Shown piece after piece: positions 51,301-61,605 of a DNA stretch of 64,000 nt. The DNA is from Actinostola sp. cb2023 (taxonomy: Eukaryota; Cnidaria; Anthozoa; Actiniaria; Actinostolidae). The translations under genes were made by a program, and so were the position numbers. Below the pieces are notes generated by a model. The model did not search any database and was not told the origin of the DNA. It saw only the letters and a program-made list of their open reading frames with translations. The DNA is taken from positions 2,206,501-2,270,500 of the forward strand of contig JAUJYZ010001058.1 of the NCBI GenBank assembly GCA_033675265.1. Direction: 5' to 3'. Position 1 is the stretch's first letter. Each line of letters opens with the position of its first letter.

Positions 51301-53145
51301 CCATTTCTGCGCTCATAATTTCCTCTTCAAAATGTAATTCACTCATCTTACGTGACAATTCCCGCTTTTTTCAATCTGGTGAACTCTCAGTTCGGCTAAT
51401 ACCAGTGTTTCTCTTCTTTGAGACGACGATGAACGCTTTGAACTTGAATTTGTACTTGTAGACTGTTTAGTTCGGCGACTGCTTCGTGATTTACTGACGC
51501 TTTTTGAGTTCATCACACTTCTTTCCTCCGCCATTCTACGCCACGACGAGACTAAAAGTTCCAAATTCACCTTCTTGTTTCTCTGATCTTCGTAATGCGA
51601 ACAAGCTTTTAGGCTTTCCTTCTCAGAATCCAATAGCTGTATAATATTCCCATGAACGTTCACATACTTAATCCAGACATGATTGTATGTTGTCAATTTC
51701 ATCACCACGAGGCTTCATTCACCATTTTCCTCGATTAACGTTTGGATTTCCCGTTGAAATCTTGTCATAGAAGACACTAATCCGCTCCTAGACCTGATTA
51801 AAGCATTTAATCTTTCTTCTTTCACACCTGTGAATGTTCTGGCTGTTCTTTTCCTGGCTCCCCTTGGAGTACTGTCGCTTGATGTCTCGTCTACATGTAC
51901 TTCTCCGATGACCGCCATCGGTTCTCGTCCACTCTCAGGGCACGATTTAACAGACATCTTTTCGTACTTTACGAAACACGAAATCACAAACCAGAGTTTG
52001 AAAACTGTTACGCGACTATTCGCGTAGAATGAACTCCTTTTTTCTTTCCAGACTGTTAAAACACGCCATAACAATTACGATCACTTTAATTCATCAACTC
52101 AATGCCAAATCGCGGCTTCTGCGACTTCGGCGGCAGCGTTTTTCTATGTAAAGAAACATACACAAATGTACAATCTACTGACTTACTGATATATAACGGA
52201 AATTACAATATTACTCACCAAACTGTGTGGCTTAGGAGTACCTCTATACAATACAATTGCACAATCTAGTGCTGAACGATAACCTAACCGCTCCATAGCA
52301 CACCTCGTGCTTCTCCTAACTTCTCTTCACCTGACTCACTTGCACGTGACTGATTATTATGCATAAAAATGGTAGCCACAATTCACCTGTTCTTGCTTTC
52401 CCAGCTTGGAATTCTTCCAGTATCCTCGGAAATAAGATCCCATAAGTGTACATGGTTCCAATAATGACGATGTTGGCCAAGGAAGAACACAGACAAACAA
52501 ACCAGGAGAGTTTGCCATCGAGTTGGTAGCTTTTGTTTATTTCAAATATGCCATTTTGGAATTCGTCGGTTTTTCTGTTATAGAAAACAAACATGAGTTT
52601 GTTTATTGTTACGATGAGTGATTATCCTGCTGCAAAATATAACAGTTTAATCAGTACGCTACTGATTAATTAGTTCACAATTAAGTTCACTTTCTTTGAT
52701 GTGCTGCGGCATTACTGATCCAAGCTGAAAGCCTCGTCGCCAGGTTATTGACGAAGTAATTATTTTAAAAGCCAGAGCTACGAGTAGTTTTTGTTTATCG
52801 AGGGTACGTGACTAACCTTGTGACCAGGTTCTTCACTTGTAGTCCATCTTGAACCCATTCAGTGTTATGATTATTATTAGGTTCAACAACCGAAACCGAT
52901 TTTGAGCGAAGGCGTAAATCTTGCTCCAGTGCTGTCCTGCTGAAATAATTTGAGATATTAATAAAGGTAAATATTCAACAATTAATCCAAAACTTTCATT
53001 GTTCAGTAATGAACAAAGATATAAACACATTTACTAACCGTGCATTCACGGTCTCTGCTTGACATCGGTCTTCAACACGGTTTTCATCTTTAGTAGTTTC
53101 GAGGACAGAAAATGTTACGGAACGATTGCGTAATCTATCCTTCAT
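42320..53145 (-). CDS. MCT-like transporter copy E (509 aa, retrotransposon in intron 3)
   Basis: Predicted SLC16-family transporter. Exons on the minus strand: 53145-53039, 52939-52817, 52574-52387, 44766-44180, 43865-43508, 42486-42320 (107, 123, 188, 587, 358, 167 bp; 1530 bp). e3 has [14 protein letters not shown]; e4 has [14 protein letters not shown] and the [14 protein letters not shown] loop; e5 has [14 protein letters not shown]; e6 has [14 protein letters not shown] and a charged tail ending QMLN. The e4 end reads CATTTT/GTAAGT rather than CATTTG/GTGAGT, shared with F. Intron 3 is about 7.6 kb instead of 70-79 bp because a BEL/Pao element inserted right after the donor GTGAA, leaving the donor intact. 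Intron 4 has a 188 bp MITE; intron 5 is almost wholly a CCAA array. Whether such a gene is spliced correctly is open. Confidence 0.8.
42577..43480. repeat. (CCAA)n array, about 900 bp, copy E intron 5
   Basis: CCAA units with occasional CCACCAA, CCGA and ATGCAACTACCAACCACCAA interruptions. Sense strand (GGTT)n. Shares the ATGCAACTACCAACCA phrase with the copy C array. Frames of repeated GWLV and PTNQ are artefacts. Confidence 0.97.
43936..44123. mobile_element. 188 bp MITE with 9 bp TSD
   Basis: Terminal inverted repeats TAGCCTGCGT and complement, flanked by TTGCGTGAA on both sides (43927-43935, 44124-44132). Copy F has the empty site (CTTGCGTGAAGTGAG at 56624). The interior is a (GGA)n run of about 70 bp between purine- and pyrimidine-rich arms. 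The 9 bp duplication suggests a Mutator-like origin (inference). Confidence 0.82.
44836..45209 (-). repeat. BEL/Pao LTR (3' LTR in element orientation)
   Basis: 374 bp. Differs from the other LTR by G/A in ACAATTACGGTCAC, G/T in CTTCTCGTCACC and one A fewer in GCATAAAATGG. Followed inwards by a G-rich stretch near CCGGCCCCAAAATGAG (sense CTCATTTTGGGGCCGG) that can serve as the polypurine tract. Confidence 0.93.
45333..49705 (-). pseudogene. BEL/Pao pol region, broken
   Basis: Domains in order on the minus strand: knuckle [14 protein letters not shown]; aspartic protease with [13 protein letters not shown]; reverse transcriptase with [26 protein letters not shown] and the catalytic MYVDDL; a Pao-type RNase H region ([29 protein letters not shown]); integrase with the zinc-binding H..H/C..C part, [16 protein letters not shown] and HMGGAWERM (D, D, E); DUF5641-like [10 protein letters not shown]. 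Breaks: an in-frame stop at about 47906-47908 between RT and RNase H; frame changes near 46995 and 46830; another near 46195 inside the integrase core and another near 45850. Cannot yield a full polyprotein as read. Confidence 0.9.
49702..51957 (-). pseudogene. BEL/Pao gag region, broken
   Basis: Begins around the ATG at 51957 with [20 protein letters not shown], typical of BEL Gag N-termini; an in-frame stop lies at 51717-51715. A serine/arginine-rich stretch follows, then a frame change near 51350, a Glu-rich helix ([17 protein letters not shown]), a low-complexity Ser/Thr region holding an internal duplication ([34 protein letters not shown]), another frame change near 50785, then a DUF1759-like domain ([19 protein letters not shown]) and the first knuckle [13 protein letters not shown]. 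The frame then breaks at an A8 run near 49707-49722 before the second knuckle. Confidence 0.85.
52006..52380 (-). repeat. BEL/Pao LTR (5' LTR in element orientation)
   Basis: 375 bp, about 99% identical to the 44836-45209 LTR. Abuts the ATTCA target duplication, which overlaps the GTGAAT donor context of copy E e3. Confidence 0.93.
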
Positions 53146-53448
53146 GTTGTACACATTCACGATGAAATAGCTGAGGTCTTGTTATCAATGGTTACAGACT
53201 TCGATTGTTGGTCATACAGTAATCAGTGTATACGTTTATAACTTTGATCAACTTGATTTGTGTCAACGGAAACTATGTTAACAACCATTTACCACACAGA
53301 AAAGTTTCTGTATGTCCAGCCAAAGAAGCAATTTGAAAGGCTGTACCAGACCTAATAAGACTCATAAATGTTGTCTGATATACCAGTCTTACCATGACAA
53401 TAGCTAAGATTACTTACGTAATCCTTTGTTTTATGAAACCTGTCACAT
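53146..53448 (-). promoter_or_regulatory. Conserved 5' flank of copy E
   Basis: Aligns with the flanks of D and F up to GAAACCTGTCACATA, where a snapback MITE begins; the homology resumes at 53905 (TTTCAATCATGACGTTG). Probable 5' untranslated and promoter region by position only. Confidence 0.45.
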
Positions 53449-53740
53449 ACACCTATTCCAAAAATCGTTGTCCGGACCGAAAGCAACAAGCAAGAAGCTG
53501 ACGACCGCAAAGGACTTTGGGAATCTCTTAACTAATTATATTTATCCGTGGTACTTGAGAAGTTATCCCTACGAGCGTTGAATAGCAATCATTTAGAACT
53601 ATTCGGCCATTTGAAAATGCATGTTGTCAAAATATCTACGGGTGAATAAATGAATAATGAGAAAGTCCCAAAGCCCTTTGCGGTCGTCAGCTTCTTGCTT
53701 GTTGCTTTCGGTCCGGACAACGATATTTGGAATAGGTGTA
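53449..53740. mobile_element. Snapback MITE, ACACCTATT family, copy 2
   Basis: Arms of about 80 bp: ACACCTATTCCAAAAATCGT and GCAACAAGCAAGAAGCTGAC at the left, complements at the right (53657-53740). Same terminal sequence as 27584-27874. Absent from the aligned flanks of D and F. Confidence 0.78.
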
Positions 53741-53744
53741 TATT

Positions 53745-53899
53745 GGGTGTTTCTTGGTGCTACAGTCTGCGATTGCATTGTATTCTTGGTTAGGTTTCTT
53801 TGTATGCAGGGTATTGTTTTGGTTCAAGTTCATTCTTCTCGTTCTTTGTGTTCATTGTCTAAGCGTCATCTGGTGTTCTGCAACACCAAGAAACCTCCC
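53745..53899. repeat. Small hairpin-ended insertion
   Basis: GGGTGTTTCTTGGTG faces CACCAAGAAACCTCCC 125 bp away. Absent from the D and F flanks, so it is an insertion adjacent to, or nested with, the preceding MITE. Confidence 0.6.
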
Positions 53900-53989
53900 A
53901 TATATTTCAATCATGACGTTGTATGAATGAAAGATTAGTGATGCTAGTATAGGGCGAATTTGATTAACTTATCAGTCTGAGCGAACACT

Positions 53990-54760
53990 GATTCTAATTC
54001 GCTCCCCGCTCAACCGAATATAAAACATTTATCATGTAATACTAGACAGACTTATAGGAGTGTGTCCACACGACGACGCGTGAGTGTCCGCTTTATTCAT
54101 TCTTACAATAACTCTTACAATCGTAATTGAAGTACTATATAAACTGTATTGTATAAACTGAACCCAGCTTTTGACTAACGAGTCCAACCTTGAATTTAGG
54201 CTAATATAGGTTCTTGGTAATTACGTAATTACCAAAGTGTTCTTACTTTACACAGTACGGCTATTAAACACACAACTTTGATACTGGGGCATGTTGGTCA
54301 ACCGAGCGCAACAACACGCAGTTTATCAACGCGTCATTATAGCACATTTTCAAAGCCCATTGGCCCTATGCAGATCTATACCTGAGTAGCATGTGGGACA
54401 CGAAAAAAAAAAAAAACACTTTGTGGAAAAGTTAGGAAACATGTTCCCCCCACCATGCAATGCTGCAACCTTAGGTCCCTTAGGGTAATTAGGTTCCTAA
54501 ATATCATAGGATATAACAATATATATAAGAAGAGACGCTGGTTGACTGACTGATTCACACAAAACCGAACGGACTTCTATTGTACCCATAATGCACTACG
54601 TCTCTCCCTAGTCTCCTGCTTCATCCTGCAAAATACAATTTTTTTGTCAATATCATTCCTCAATTTACATAAATGACATATCTTACCATCTGAGAAGGCT
54701 AACTAAACACCAAAAAGACACGACGCGAAGAAACGTTGAACGCGAATGACTAAACTTCTC
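53990..54760. other. No gene recognised
   Basis: Between the 5' flank of E and repeats 3' of F. Contains an A14 run at 54403-54416. No coding domain seen. Confidence 0.45.
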
Positions 54761-54764
54761 TATA

Positions 54765-55115
54765 TAGGTATGTGCCCCCAAATAGGGTATGGTTTTTGAA
54801 CCTCCAGATCCTTAAATTGGGTACCATATTTTGCTTTTTCACTATAAAATAAAATATTCGATCTTTAATTTGGGAACACTTTTTAATTTTGACGAAAAAA
54901 TCCGCTTAGCGTAATATAACATCCAGCGTATGCACTTCTGATATTAGCGATTTACAAAGGAATATATACTATTAACTTTTTCCTTAAATTGGGTCTATAT
55001 TTCAGTGACAAATCCTTGGAAAGGGTATAAATTTTCCAATTCTTCATCCTTAAATAGGGTCAGGGTTTCGACATTCCGGGGGCACACCCCTATCCTAAAT
55101 TTCCGGGAGTACCCC
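54765..55115. repeat. GGGTATGG-type dispersed repeat, copy 1
   Basis: Bounded by GGTATGTGCCCCCAAATAGG and GGGGGCACACCCCTATCC in inverted relation, with internal AAATTGGGT/AAATAGGGT phrases. A related unit lies at 60550-60890. Confidence 0.55.
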
Positions 55116-55517
55116 CATCCGGCACCAGCGCAATCCATGCGCTTGTTACGTAAACCATAATAAATACATATACGTTTGGCAGAGAGCGGACTGGAACATA
55201 TATTCAAATCGAAACGTTCGTTTGTCCAGGAATCGACTTGCTGGCAACTAGGAGGACACAACAGATGCCAGAAAGGTCAATGCTACTTCAGAATTTAGAC
55301 AACAGATAAGTGCAACTCGTAGTTTATTTATCGATTCAAATACACACGACGTCTTTGTCATAGCGGCCTTGGTGTGAATATATCCAAAACCTTGTAAAAT
55401 ACACTGATTTACACAGAATTTACAGGAAATTTCGTGTCTTTTTCCAGCGAAACCTTTTCTTTCGTCTTAAATTTGAAATGTTCATTTGGAGTAAATCCAA
55501 AAGCACTTCTTTCTCAG

Positions 55518-58500
55518 TTAAGCATCAAGAATTCCCTTTGGTTTAAGCTTTACTTGTTTTTCTTTCTTTTCAGAAAGAATTATCGTTATTTGATACATGC
55601 AAGCAGACAGCAGAAAAATACCACCAGCGGTGTAGAAAGCAGGATGGTACGACCCACTTACATCAGATAGAAAACCTGTTGGAGAAACGAAATGAATATG
55701 TGATCAGTGCTGATACCTAGAAGAACAAACAAACAAATAAACAAACAAATAAACAAACAAACAAACAAACAAACAAACAAACAAACAAAACAAAAACAAA
55801 CAAACAAACAAACAAAAACAAACAAAAACAAACAAAAAACAAACAAACAAACGAAACAAATTAAAGAACGAACAAACAAACAAACCAACCTACAAACAAC
55901 AAAAAACAAACAAACAAACAAACAAACAAACAAACAAACAAACAAACAAACAAACAAACAAACAAACAAACAAACAAACAAACAAACATAATCAAAAACA
56001 AACGAACAAACAACAAAAAACAAACCGAAAACCGAACAAATTAAAGAACAAACAAACCGACTACCAACGAACAACGACCGACCGACCGACCGACCGACCG
56101 ACCGACCGACCGACCGACCGACCGACCGACCGACCGACCGACCGACCGACCGACCGACCGACCAACAACCAAACCAACAAATAAGCAAAAACATATTTAA
56201 ACTTACCAGATAGGACGGGACTTATAAAAACAGAAACTCCTTGAAAGGAGATGTACCATCCAAACCCAATACCAGCATATGACTTCATCATTATGCAATG
56301 CGCAGGAATTGCAAACAGACCTTCACTGATACCATACACTACAGAATACACCATGAGATGAGTAAAGGTGGTTGCCAAGGGAACCAAAAAGTCATCAATT
56401 GCAAACATCACCACTGCCAACTGACAAATCCGTAAATGTGGAATCCAGCCAGTGTCGCACAACTTTCCTGTCAACAGCCTGGACACTAATGAGGAGGTAC
56501 CGATGGCAAAGTACATCCAAGATGAACGATGTCCAGGTATTCCAAGTTCTGCAGCGTATTTTGCCTGGAAAGAGAATATGAACAAATCGATCATGAAATG
56601 AAAAGTGGAAATATCTGCAGAGATCTTGCGTGAAGTGAGACTAAGTTGAGTGAAATGCAGCGGAAACTTACAAAATGAACGTACGGGAGAAGAGATCCTA
56701 GAAAACTCATCGAGGTTGAAAGCGAAAGCATCACGAACACGGGATCTTTGAACAATGACAAGTCCAACGACCGCAGACATCTGCACCATCCTTCATCGGA
56801 GGGTTCCCTTTTTACTGATTCTTGTTGTTCTGGTTTCTTTCCTCTCGTAATGTTGCACCCCAGAATGCAGGGTGCCACATTGATAGCAGCCAACACCATC
56901 AATGTTTTCCTCCAATCAAGATGTTCCAAAAGTGTTTGTGTAACAGGGCTCATAAGAAGAGCGCCAGCTCCAGCCCCTACTGATGCCATGGCTGTAGCAA
57001 CAGATCGATGTTTATCAAAGTACAATGGAACGATTTGGAATGCAGCAATATAAACCATTGCGGATGCACATCCCACCCCAAAACCGTAAGTAAAGTAGAG
57101 AACGTAGAGATTTGGAGCAAGTGACGATCCCAGAAGACCTAGTGCGCCTGTCAGTCCAGAACACACCATGACTACCCGGCATCCAAAGCGGTTGCACATC
57201 TTTGCTGAAACAGGACAGAGAAATGTCCAAAGTGCCATCGCTATTGACACAACCAGAGCTGTCGAATTGAAATAAAACGTTGTCAGCCATGGACACTTGA
57301 ATATACGGCAGTTCTTTTCTATATTCACCTGTTCTTGCTTTCCCAGCTTGGAATTCTTCCAGTATCCTCGGAAATAAGATCCCATAAGTGTACAAGGTTC
57401 CAATAATGACCATGTTTGCCAAGGAAGAACACAGACAAACAAACCAGGACACTTTGCCATCGAGTTGGTAGCTTTTTCCTATTTCAAATCCGCCATTTTG
57501 GAATTTGTCGGTTTTTCTGTTATAGAATATAATTACGAATATGAGTGATTATTGCACAACTTGTAATCTTACAGTACAAATACGAGTACAAATATGACAG
57601 CGTATTACACGTTTTATAGAAAAACCGGTTTTGCGCGCGCGCTCGCATTTTAAATCAGTACAGAGAAAAATACAGTATTTTCATTAATTTTGTAGTTGTG
57701 CAATAAACAACTTTTTACACGAGTAGTTGGATAATACGGCTTGACATTTTTACTCGTCTATTTGTACTTTGACTCGCCTACGGCTCGTCAAAATACGGCA
57801 TGACTCGTAAAAATATCCAGCCGTATTACCCAACTACCCGTGTAATAACCTCTATTTATAACCCATCGATAAATTTTCGCGCTCGCCCATTTGTCAAAAC
57901 GGGTCACGTGGTACAATTTCACTAGGCGGATGTCAGGTAATATTCCCCAGTTTTGAGATGATATCTCCCACTTTCGAGAAAAATGAAATTATCTAAGTTG
58001 TAATGGCAGAACAACAGTCCCGTTTTGGCGAGTGACCTGGAAATAAAGGTTTTGGTAGACAATGCTGTCCGAAAAAAAACACACACGAAAAAGTCAATAA
58101 AACATGTAATGAATGTGTTTTTTTCGAGCCGAGTGTTTTATTTACAGAAGTCGTACGTAGAAAATTTATCGAAGGGTTATAAAATAAATAAACCCTTTTC
58201 TGGCTTACAGGTATATTGGCTGATAATGTCCTTGGCCGAGAGATGGCCCTCAAAATATCACAGTTGCCCTCGAAGCTTCGCTTCTCGGCCAACTGTTCAT
58301 TTTTCGGACCATCTCTCAGCCGCGGACATTATCTGCCGATATACCAGTCGCCAGAAGGGATTTATTTTAATACTAATTATCCTGCTTCAAAATGTAACAG
58401 TTTAATTTACGCTACTGATTAGTTCACAATTAGATTGATTGTCGTTCATGTGCTGCGGTCATTACTGATCCAAGTTGAAAGCCTCCTGGCCAGGTTAATG

Positions 58501-59004
58501 ACCCGGTAGTTGTTAATCTGGTCAGGTTATCTGGTCAGGTTATTGATCCGATAGTTATTAATACTACGTATAATACAAATTACGCATATTACATTAAATC
58601 CACACAAACGAAAGACGTCAAGTGGGCATAAGCCAGGGCTACGAGTAGTTTTTGTTTATCGAGGGTACGTGACTAACCTTGTGACCAGGTTCTTCACTTG
58701 CAGTCCATCTTTAACCCATTCAGTGTTATGATTATTATTAGGTTCAACAACCGAAACCGATTTTGAGCGAAGGCGTAAATCTTGCTCCAGTGCTGTCCTG
58801 CTGAAATAATTTGAGATAAATAAAAGTAAATATTCAACAATTAATCCAAAACTTTCATTGCTCAGTAATGAACAACGATATCAACACATTCACTAACCGT
58901 GCATTCACGGTCTCTGCTTGACATCGGTCTTCAACACGGTTTTCATCTTTAGTAGTTTCGAGGACAGAAAATGTTACGGAACGATTGCGTAATCTATCCT
59001 TCAT
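55518..59004 (-). CDS. MCT-like transporter copy F (506 aa, six exons)
   Basis: Predicted SLC16-family 12-TM transporter and the most compact copy. Exons on the minus strand: 59004-58898, 58800-58678, 57516-57329, 57258-56672, 56564-56207, 55675-55518 (107, 123, 188, 587, 358, 158 bp; 1521 bp). e1 opens [20 protein letters not shown]; e2 ends near [10 protein letters not shown]; e3 has [14 protein letters not shown] and TM1; e4 has [49 protein letters not shown] and a charged loop ([14 protein letters not shown]); e5 has [14 protein letters not shown]; e6 has [14 protein letters not shown] and a Lys-rich tail. The in-frame stop upstream of the ATG and exact phase agreement support the model. 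e1 ends GCACG/GTTAGT, shared with E. The 3' flank (55170-55517) aligns with that of E, marking them as the latest pair. Substrate unknown. Confidence 0.85.
55727..56164. repeat. AAAC then CCGA array in copy F intron 5
   Basis: (AAAC)n with variants to about 56060, then (CCGA)n from 56077. Same intron position as the arrays of C, D and E. Sense strand (GTTT)n and (GGTC)n. Confidence 0.95.
57571..57851. repeat. Dispersed inverted-repeat element, copy 2
   Basis: Carries TACGAGTACAAATATGACAG, GCGCGCGCGCTCG, then a hairpin between GAGTAGTTGGATAATACGGC and GCCGTATTACCCAACTACCC. Reverse-orientation relative of 16158-16320. Sits in intron 2 of copy F, 55 bp from e3. Confidence 0.65.
58208..58347. 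repeat. Hairpin in copy F intron 2
   Basis: GGTATATTGGCTGATAATGT faces ACATTATCTGCCGATATACC; inner GGCCGAGAGATGG faces CCATCTCTCAGCC. Arms about 37 bp, loop about 60 bp. Confidence 0.7.
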
Positions 59005-59340
59005 GTTGTACACATTCACGATGAAATAGCTGAGGTCTTGTTATCAATGGTTACAGACCTCGGTTGTTGGTCATACAGTAATCAGTGCGTGTACGTTACA
59101 CTGTGTAACTAGTCTTTAAGTCGTGTCCAGAAAGAATGTTAACAACCATTTACCACACATAAAAGTTTCTGTATGTCCAGCCAAAGAAGCAATTTGAATG
59201 GCTACCGACCTCATAAATGCTGTCTGATATACCAGTCTGACCATAACAATAGCTAAGATTACTAACGTAATCCTTTATATTATCTGAAACCTGTCACACA
59301 TCAATTTGCATCCGTTGACGTTGCATGAATTACAATCTTG
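59005..59340 (-). promoter_or_regulatory. Conserved 5' flank of copy F
   Basis: Aligns with the flanks of D and E: ATAGCTGAGGTCTTGTTATC, TCATACAGTAATCAGTG, CACACATAAAAGTTTCTGTA, CAATAGCTAAGATTACT. Probable core promoter and 5' untranslated region by position; no motif singled out. Confidence 0.45.
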
Positions 59341-59515
59341 TTACATTACTAATAGTAATGTTTAATGTCTTAATGAAAGTATCATCCAATCAGTAGACCA
59401 TACTTAGGTATAGTTCAGTGTCCACAAACATGGCCAGAGCCTGAAGTTGATAAAATACACTGTAAATATATGGAAACATGTCACCAAGGCTACACTAATT
59501 GGCACCAATCATTGT

Positions 59516-60070
59516 ATTAGCCATTACCTAAACGAGCAGGGGACTGGGAACGAGTTTATTAGAATTAATGCAATTACAAAATTAAACAGCATGTTGAAAT
59601 TAGTATCTGTGCAAAATTTGATGATATTTGAGCGAATTCTGTCGGAATTATAAACGTTTGAAATTGTTTTGTCCGGCCAAATTAAACTTTTACAGTGAAT
59701 GTATGGTTTAATTTGGCTGGACAACGTCAAAAAATTACAGAGTTTGTATGTAAAAATAGACATCTTTGATGTCCTCTAGCATCGTCAATATATTAAGCCG
59801 AAGTTCACCAAACTTTCCAGACTAGCTAAGTTTGGTCTGCTCTCTCAGAAAATGATGCCCACTTTTGCTAGTTTCTTATTGAATTAGTTTTACGGACTTA
59901 GTCCCAGTCTCTTGCTCGTTTTGGTAATGGCTAATTGACTGTATTCCTTTCCCATTCCTTTCGAGGTGCCAAAGGTGCTTTCAATTAGCTGCCATTACCT
60001 AAACGAGCAGGGGACTAGGAACGAGTTTATTAAATTCTATTAGCCATTACCAAAGCGAGCAGGGGATGTC
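59516..60070. repeat. Nested direct and inverted repeats
   Basis: The phrase CATTACCTAAACGAGCAGGG occurs at 59523 and 59994, a variant (CATTACCAAAGCGAGCAGGG) near 60045, and the complement near 59905. A further palindrome (TCCGGCCAAATTAAAC ... GGTTTAATTTGGCTGGAC) spans about 59672-59725. Probably nested short TIR elements inserted in the duplicated 5' flank of F. Confidence 0.65.
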
Positions 60071-60249
60071 CTTAACAGAACTGTAAAATGTTCTACAGAT
60101 GTAGCCTGAGCGAGAGCGTACATATGAGCCGTCTGAAAATCAGGCTAGACTTCGACGAAAGAAATGTAAAGCATCAACCGGCCCCACATTTCCTTGTCAT
60201 ATGCTAGCGGTTTCACGGTACAAGTTAGTGCTGCTGAGCCACTTTGTAT

Positions 60250-60280
<31 letters not shown>

Positions 60281-60549
60281 CTTAATCTTTAAGGAGGTCC
60301 TCAAATAATATACAATAGAAATGAAAATAAAATAATGAGTGGTTTTCGTAAACCCGTGAAATACACTTTAGCGTATTTAGCACTACTTCACTCTAATTCT
60401 TTTGTTTTCTATTGTATAATCTGACTATTACACTCTAATTACAGTGGAAACCTCGATAGAGTCGTTTTCGTATGAGTGAGAAGTAGTTACGGTACGGTTC
60501 GTGCCGTGCAGTAACCGTATCGCGCCATCATCGGGGCACTAAGGGTATT

Positions 60550-60890
60550 TGGGTGTGCCGCGGACACCAAAAATTTTGATTTTCCATACCCTATTTCAGA
60601 CTAAAGCTTTAAAATGTACACCCTATCCCAGATTAAAGCTTAAAAATGTATACCTTATCCCAGATTGAAAGCGTGCTAAAAGGATATGTATGTAAACTGA
60701 TAGCGACTGATAGTGGCGTTATTGCGGAAACCATACCCTATATATACCAGACCAAAACGTACCCAATCCCAGCCTAAAAAGGCAAAAAATGATACTCTAC
60801 CCCAGACCTGGGAGCTCAAAAACCATACCCTATCCCCGCGGCACATACCCGACGTATAGCGTATATAGGGAAGTACCCCACCGGGACTTT
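60550..60890. repeat. GGGTATGG-type dispersed repeat, copy 2
   Basis: GGTGTGCCGCGGACACC at one end and CCGCGGCACATACC at the other, with CCCTATCCCAGATTAAAGCT phrases inside. Related to 54765-55115. Confidence 0.55.
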
Positions 60891-61031
60891 GTTTCACGAA
60901 TTAATGAAAACCACTCTAATAGAGATAATTAGAGTGGTTTTCATAAACCGGTTAAATAGACTTTAGTTTAATACATCTTAATTCCATTGTCAATGTTCTT
61001 TTGTTGTCATTTGACTATTACACATTAACTA

Positions 61032-61164
61032 ATGCCGTGTTTACACTTGAGCGCTCTACCAAGGTACAAATCAGAAAACTATTGTTCGTTGAGCGGTCAC
61101 CACGCAACAAACAATAGTTTTCTGATTTGTACCTTGGTAGAGCGCTCAAGTGTAAACACGGCAT
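61032..61164. repeat. Perfect 55 bp-arm hairpin
   Basis: Left arm 61032-61086 starts ATGCCGTGTTTACACTTGAG and right arm 61110-61164 is its exact complement; the loop is 23 nt. Apparently inserted in one of the CCCGTG MITEs. Confidence 0.92.
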
Positions 61165-61605
61165 AAGTTTTTATTTCACAGGCCTTATGAAAACCACTCT
61201 ACTACAACAACGCCATACAAATATTGCTGTGCTATTCTTTGAATTCAGTGTTTGGGCTGAACTAATAAATCTATAACATCAGTATTCAAGTTCACTGAAT
61301 GGTCGAGCCTTTTCGCTCAACGGGTGGAGAATCAATTCAGCTCTGAGAGTTTCTTTCACGTACACTTTGAACTTAACAGATTGCAGGATTCGTGATACCA
61401 TAGTATGCTATATATTTGTTTTTTACTAAAGATAGATAGATAGATAGATAGAGGAAGATAGAGTCAGATTGCAATAAACCCGTGAAATAGTTAGTAGACT
61501 AATAGACACTAGTAGACCGTATTTCCATTGTTTTCTTTTGTGTTTATTGAACTCTAGTACACACCAACATTCAATTTTTACACGGGTTTATTGCAATCAC
61601 TCTAG

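Larger units (their letters stand above)
44836..52380 (-). mobile_element. BEL/Pao LTR retrotransposon, 7.5 kb
   Basis: Two LTRs of 374 and 375 bp in direct orientation (TG...CA ends), flanked by a 5 bp duplication ATTCA (44831-44835, 52381-52385). Minus-strand coding order is Gag, zinc knuckles, aspartic protease, reverse transcriptase, RNase H region, integrase, C-terminal DUF5641-like domain: the BEL/Pao order. It lies inside intron 3 of copy E in the same orientation as the gene. The LTRs differ at only about three positions, suggesting a recent insertion, yet the coding region has several frameshifts and in-frame stops, so it is not autonomous as read. Confidence 0.93.
60339..61604. repeat. 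Cluster of three related MITEs
   Basis: Three relatives with GTAAACCCGTGAAATA-like and CTTTTGTTTTCTATTG-like phrases: about 60339-60442, 60931-61030 and 61465-61604. The last has clear inverted ends (GATTGCAATAAACCCGTG and complement). A GATA microsatellite lies at 61430-61452. The host block (ACAACGCCATACAAAT...) is shared with the 5' flank of copy C, so these are insertions in F. Confidence 0.6.

Noticed and set aside
51957..52074. Frame upstream of the gag ATG extending into the LTR
   Set aside because: It crosses the LTR edge; the first methionine followed by Gag-like sequence is at 51957.
56591..57460. Start codon at 57460 (MAKCPGLFVC) as N-terminus of copy F
   Set aside because: It is in the wrong frame for TM1 (the correct frame reads [10 protein letters not shown]) and only runs into e4 by reading through the 70 bp intron.
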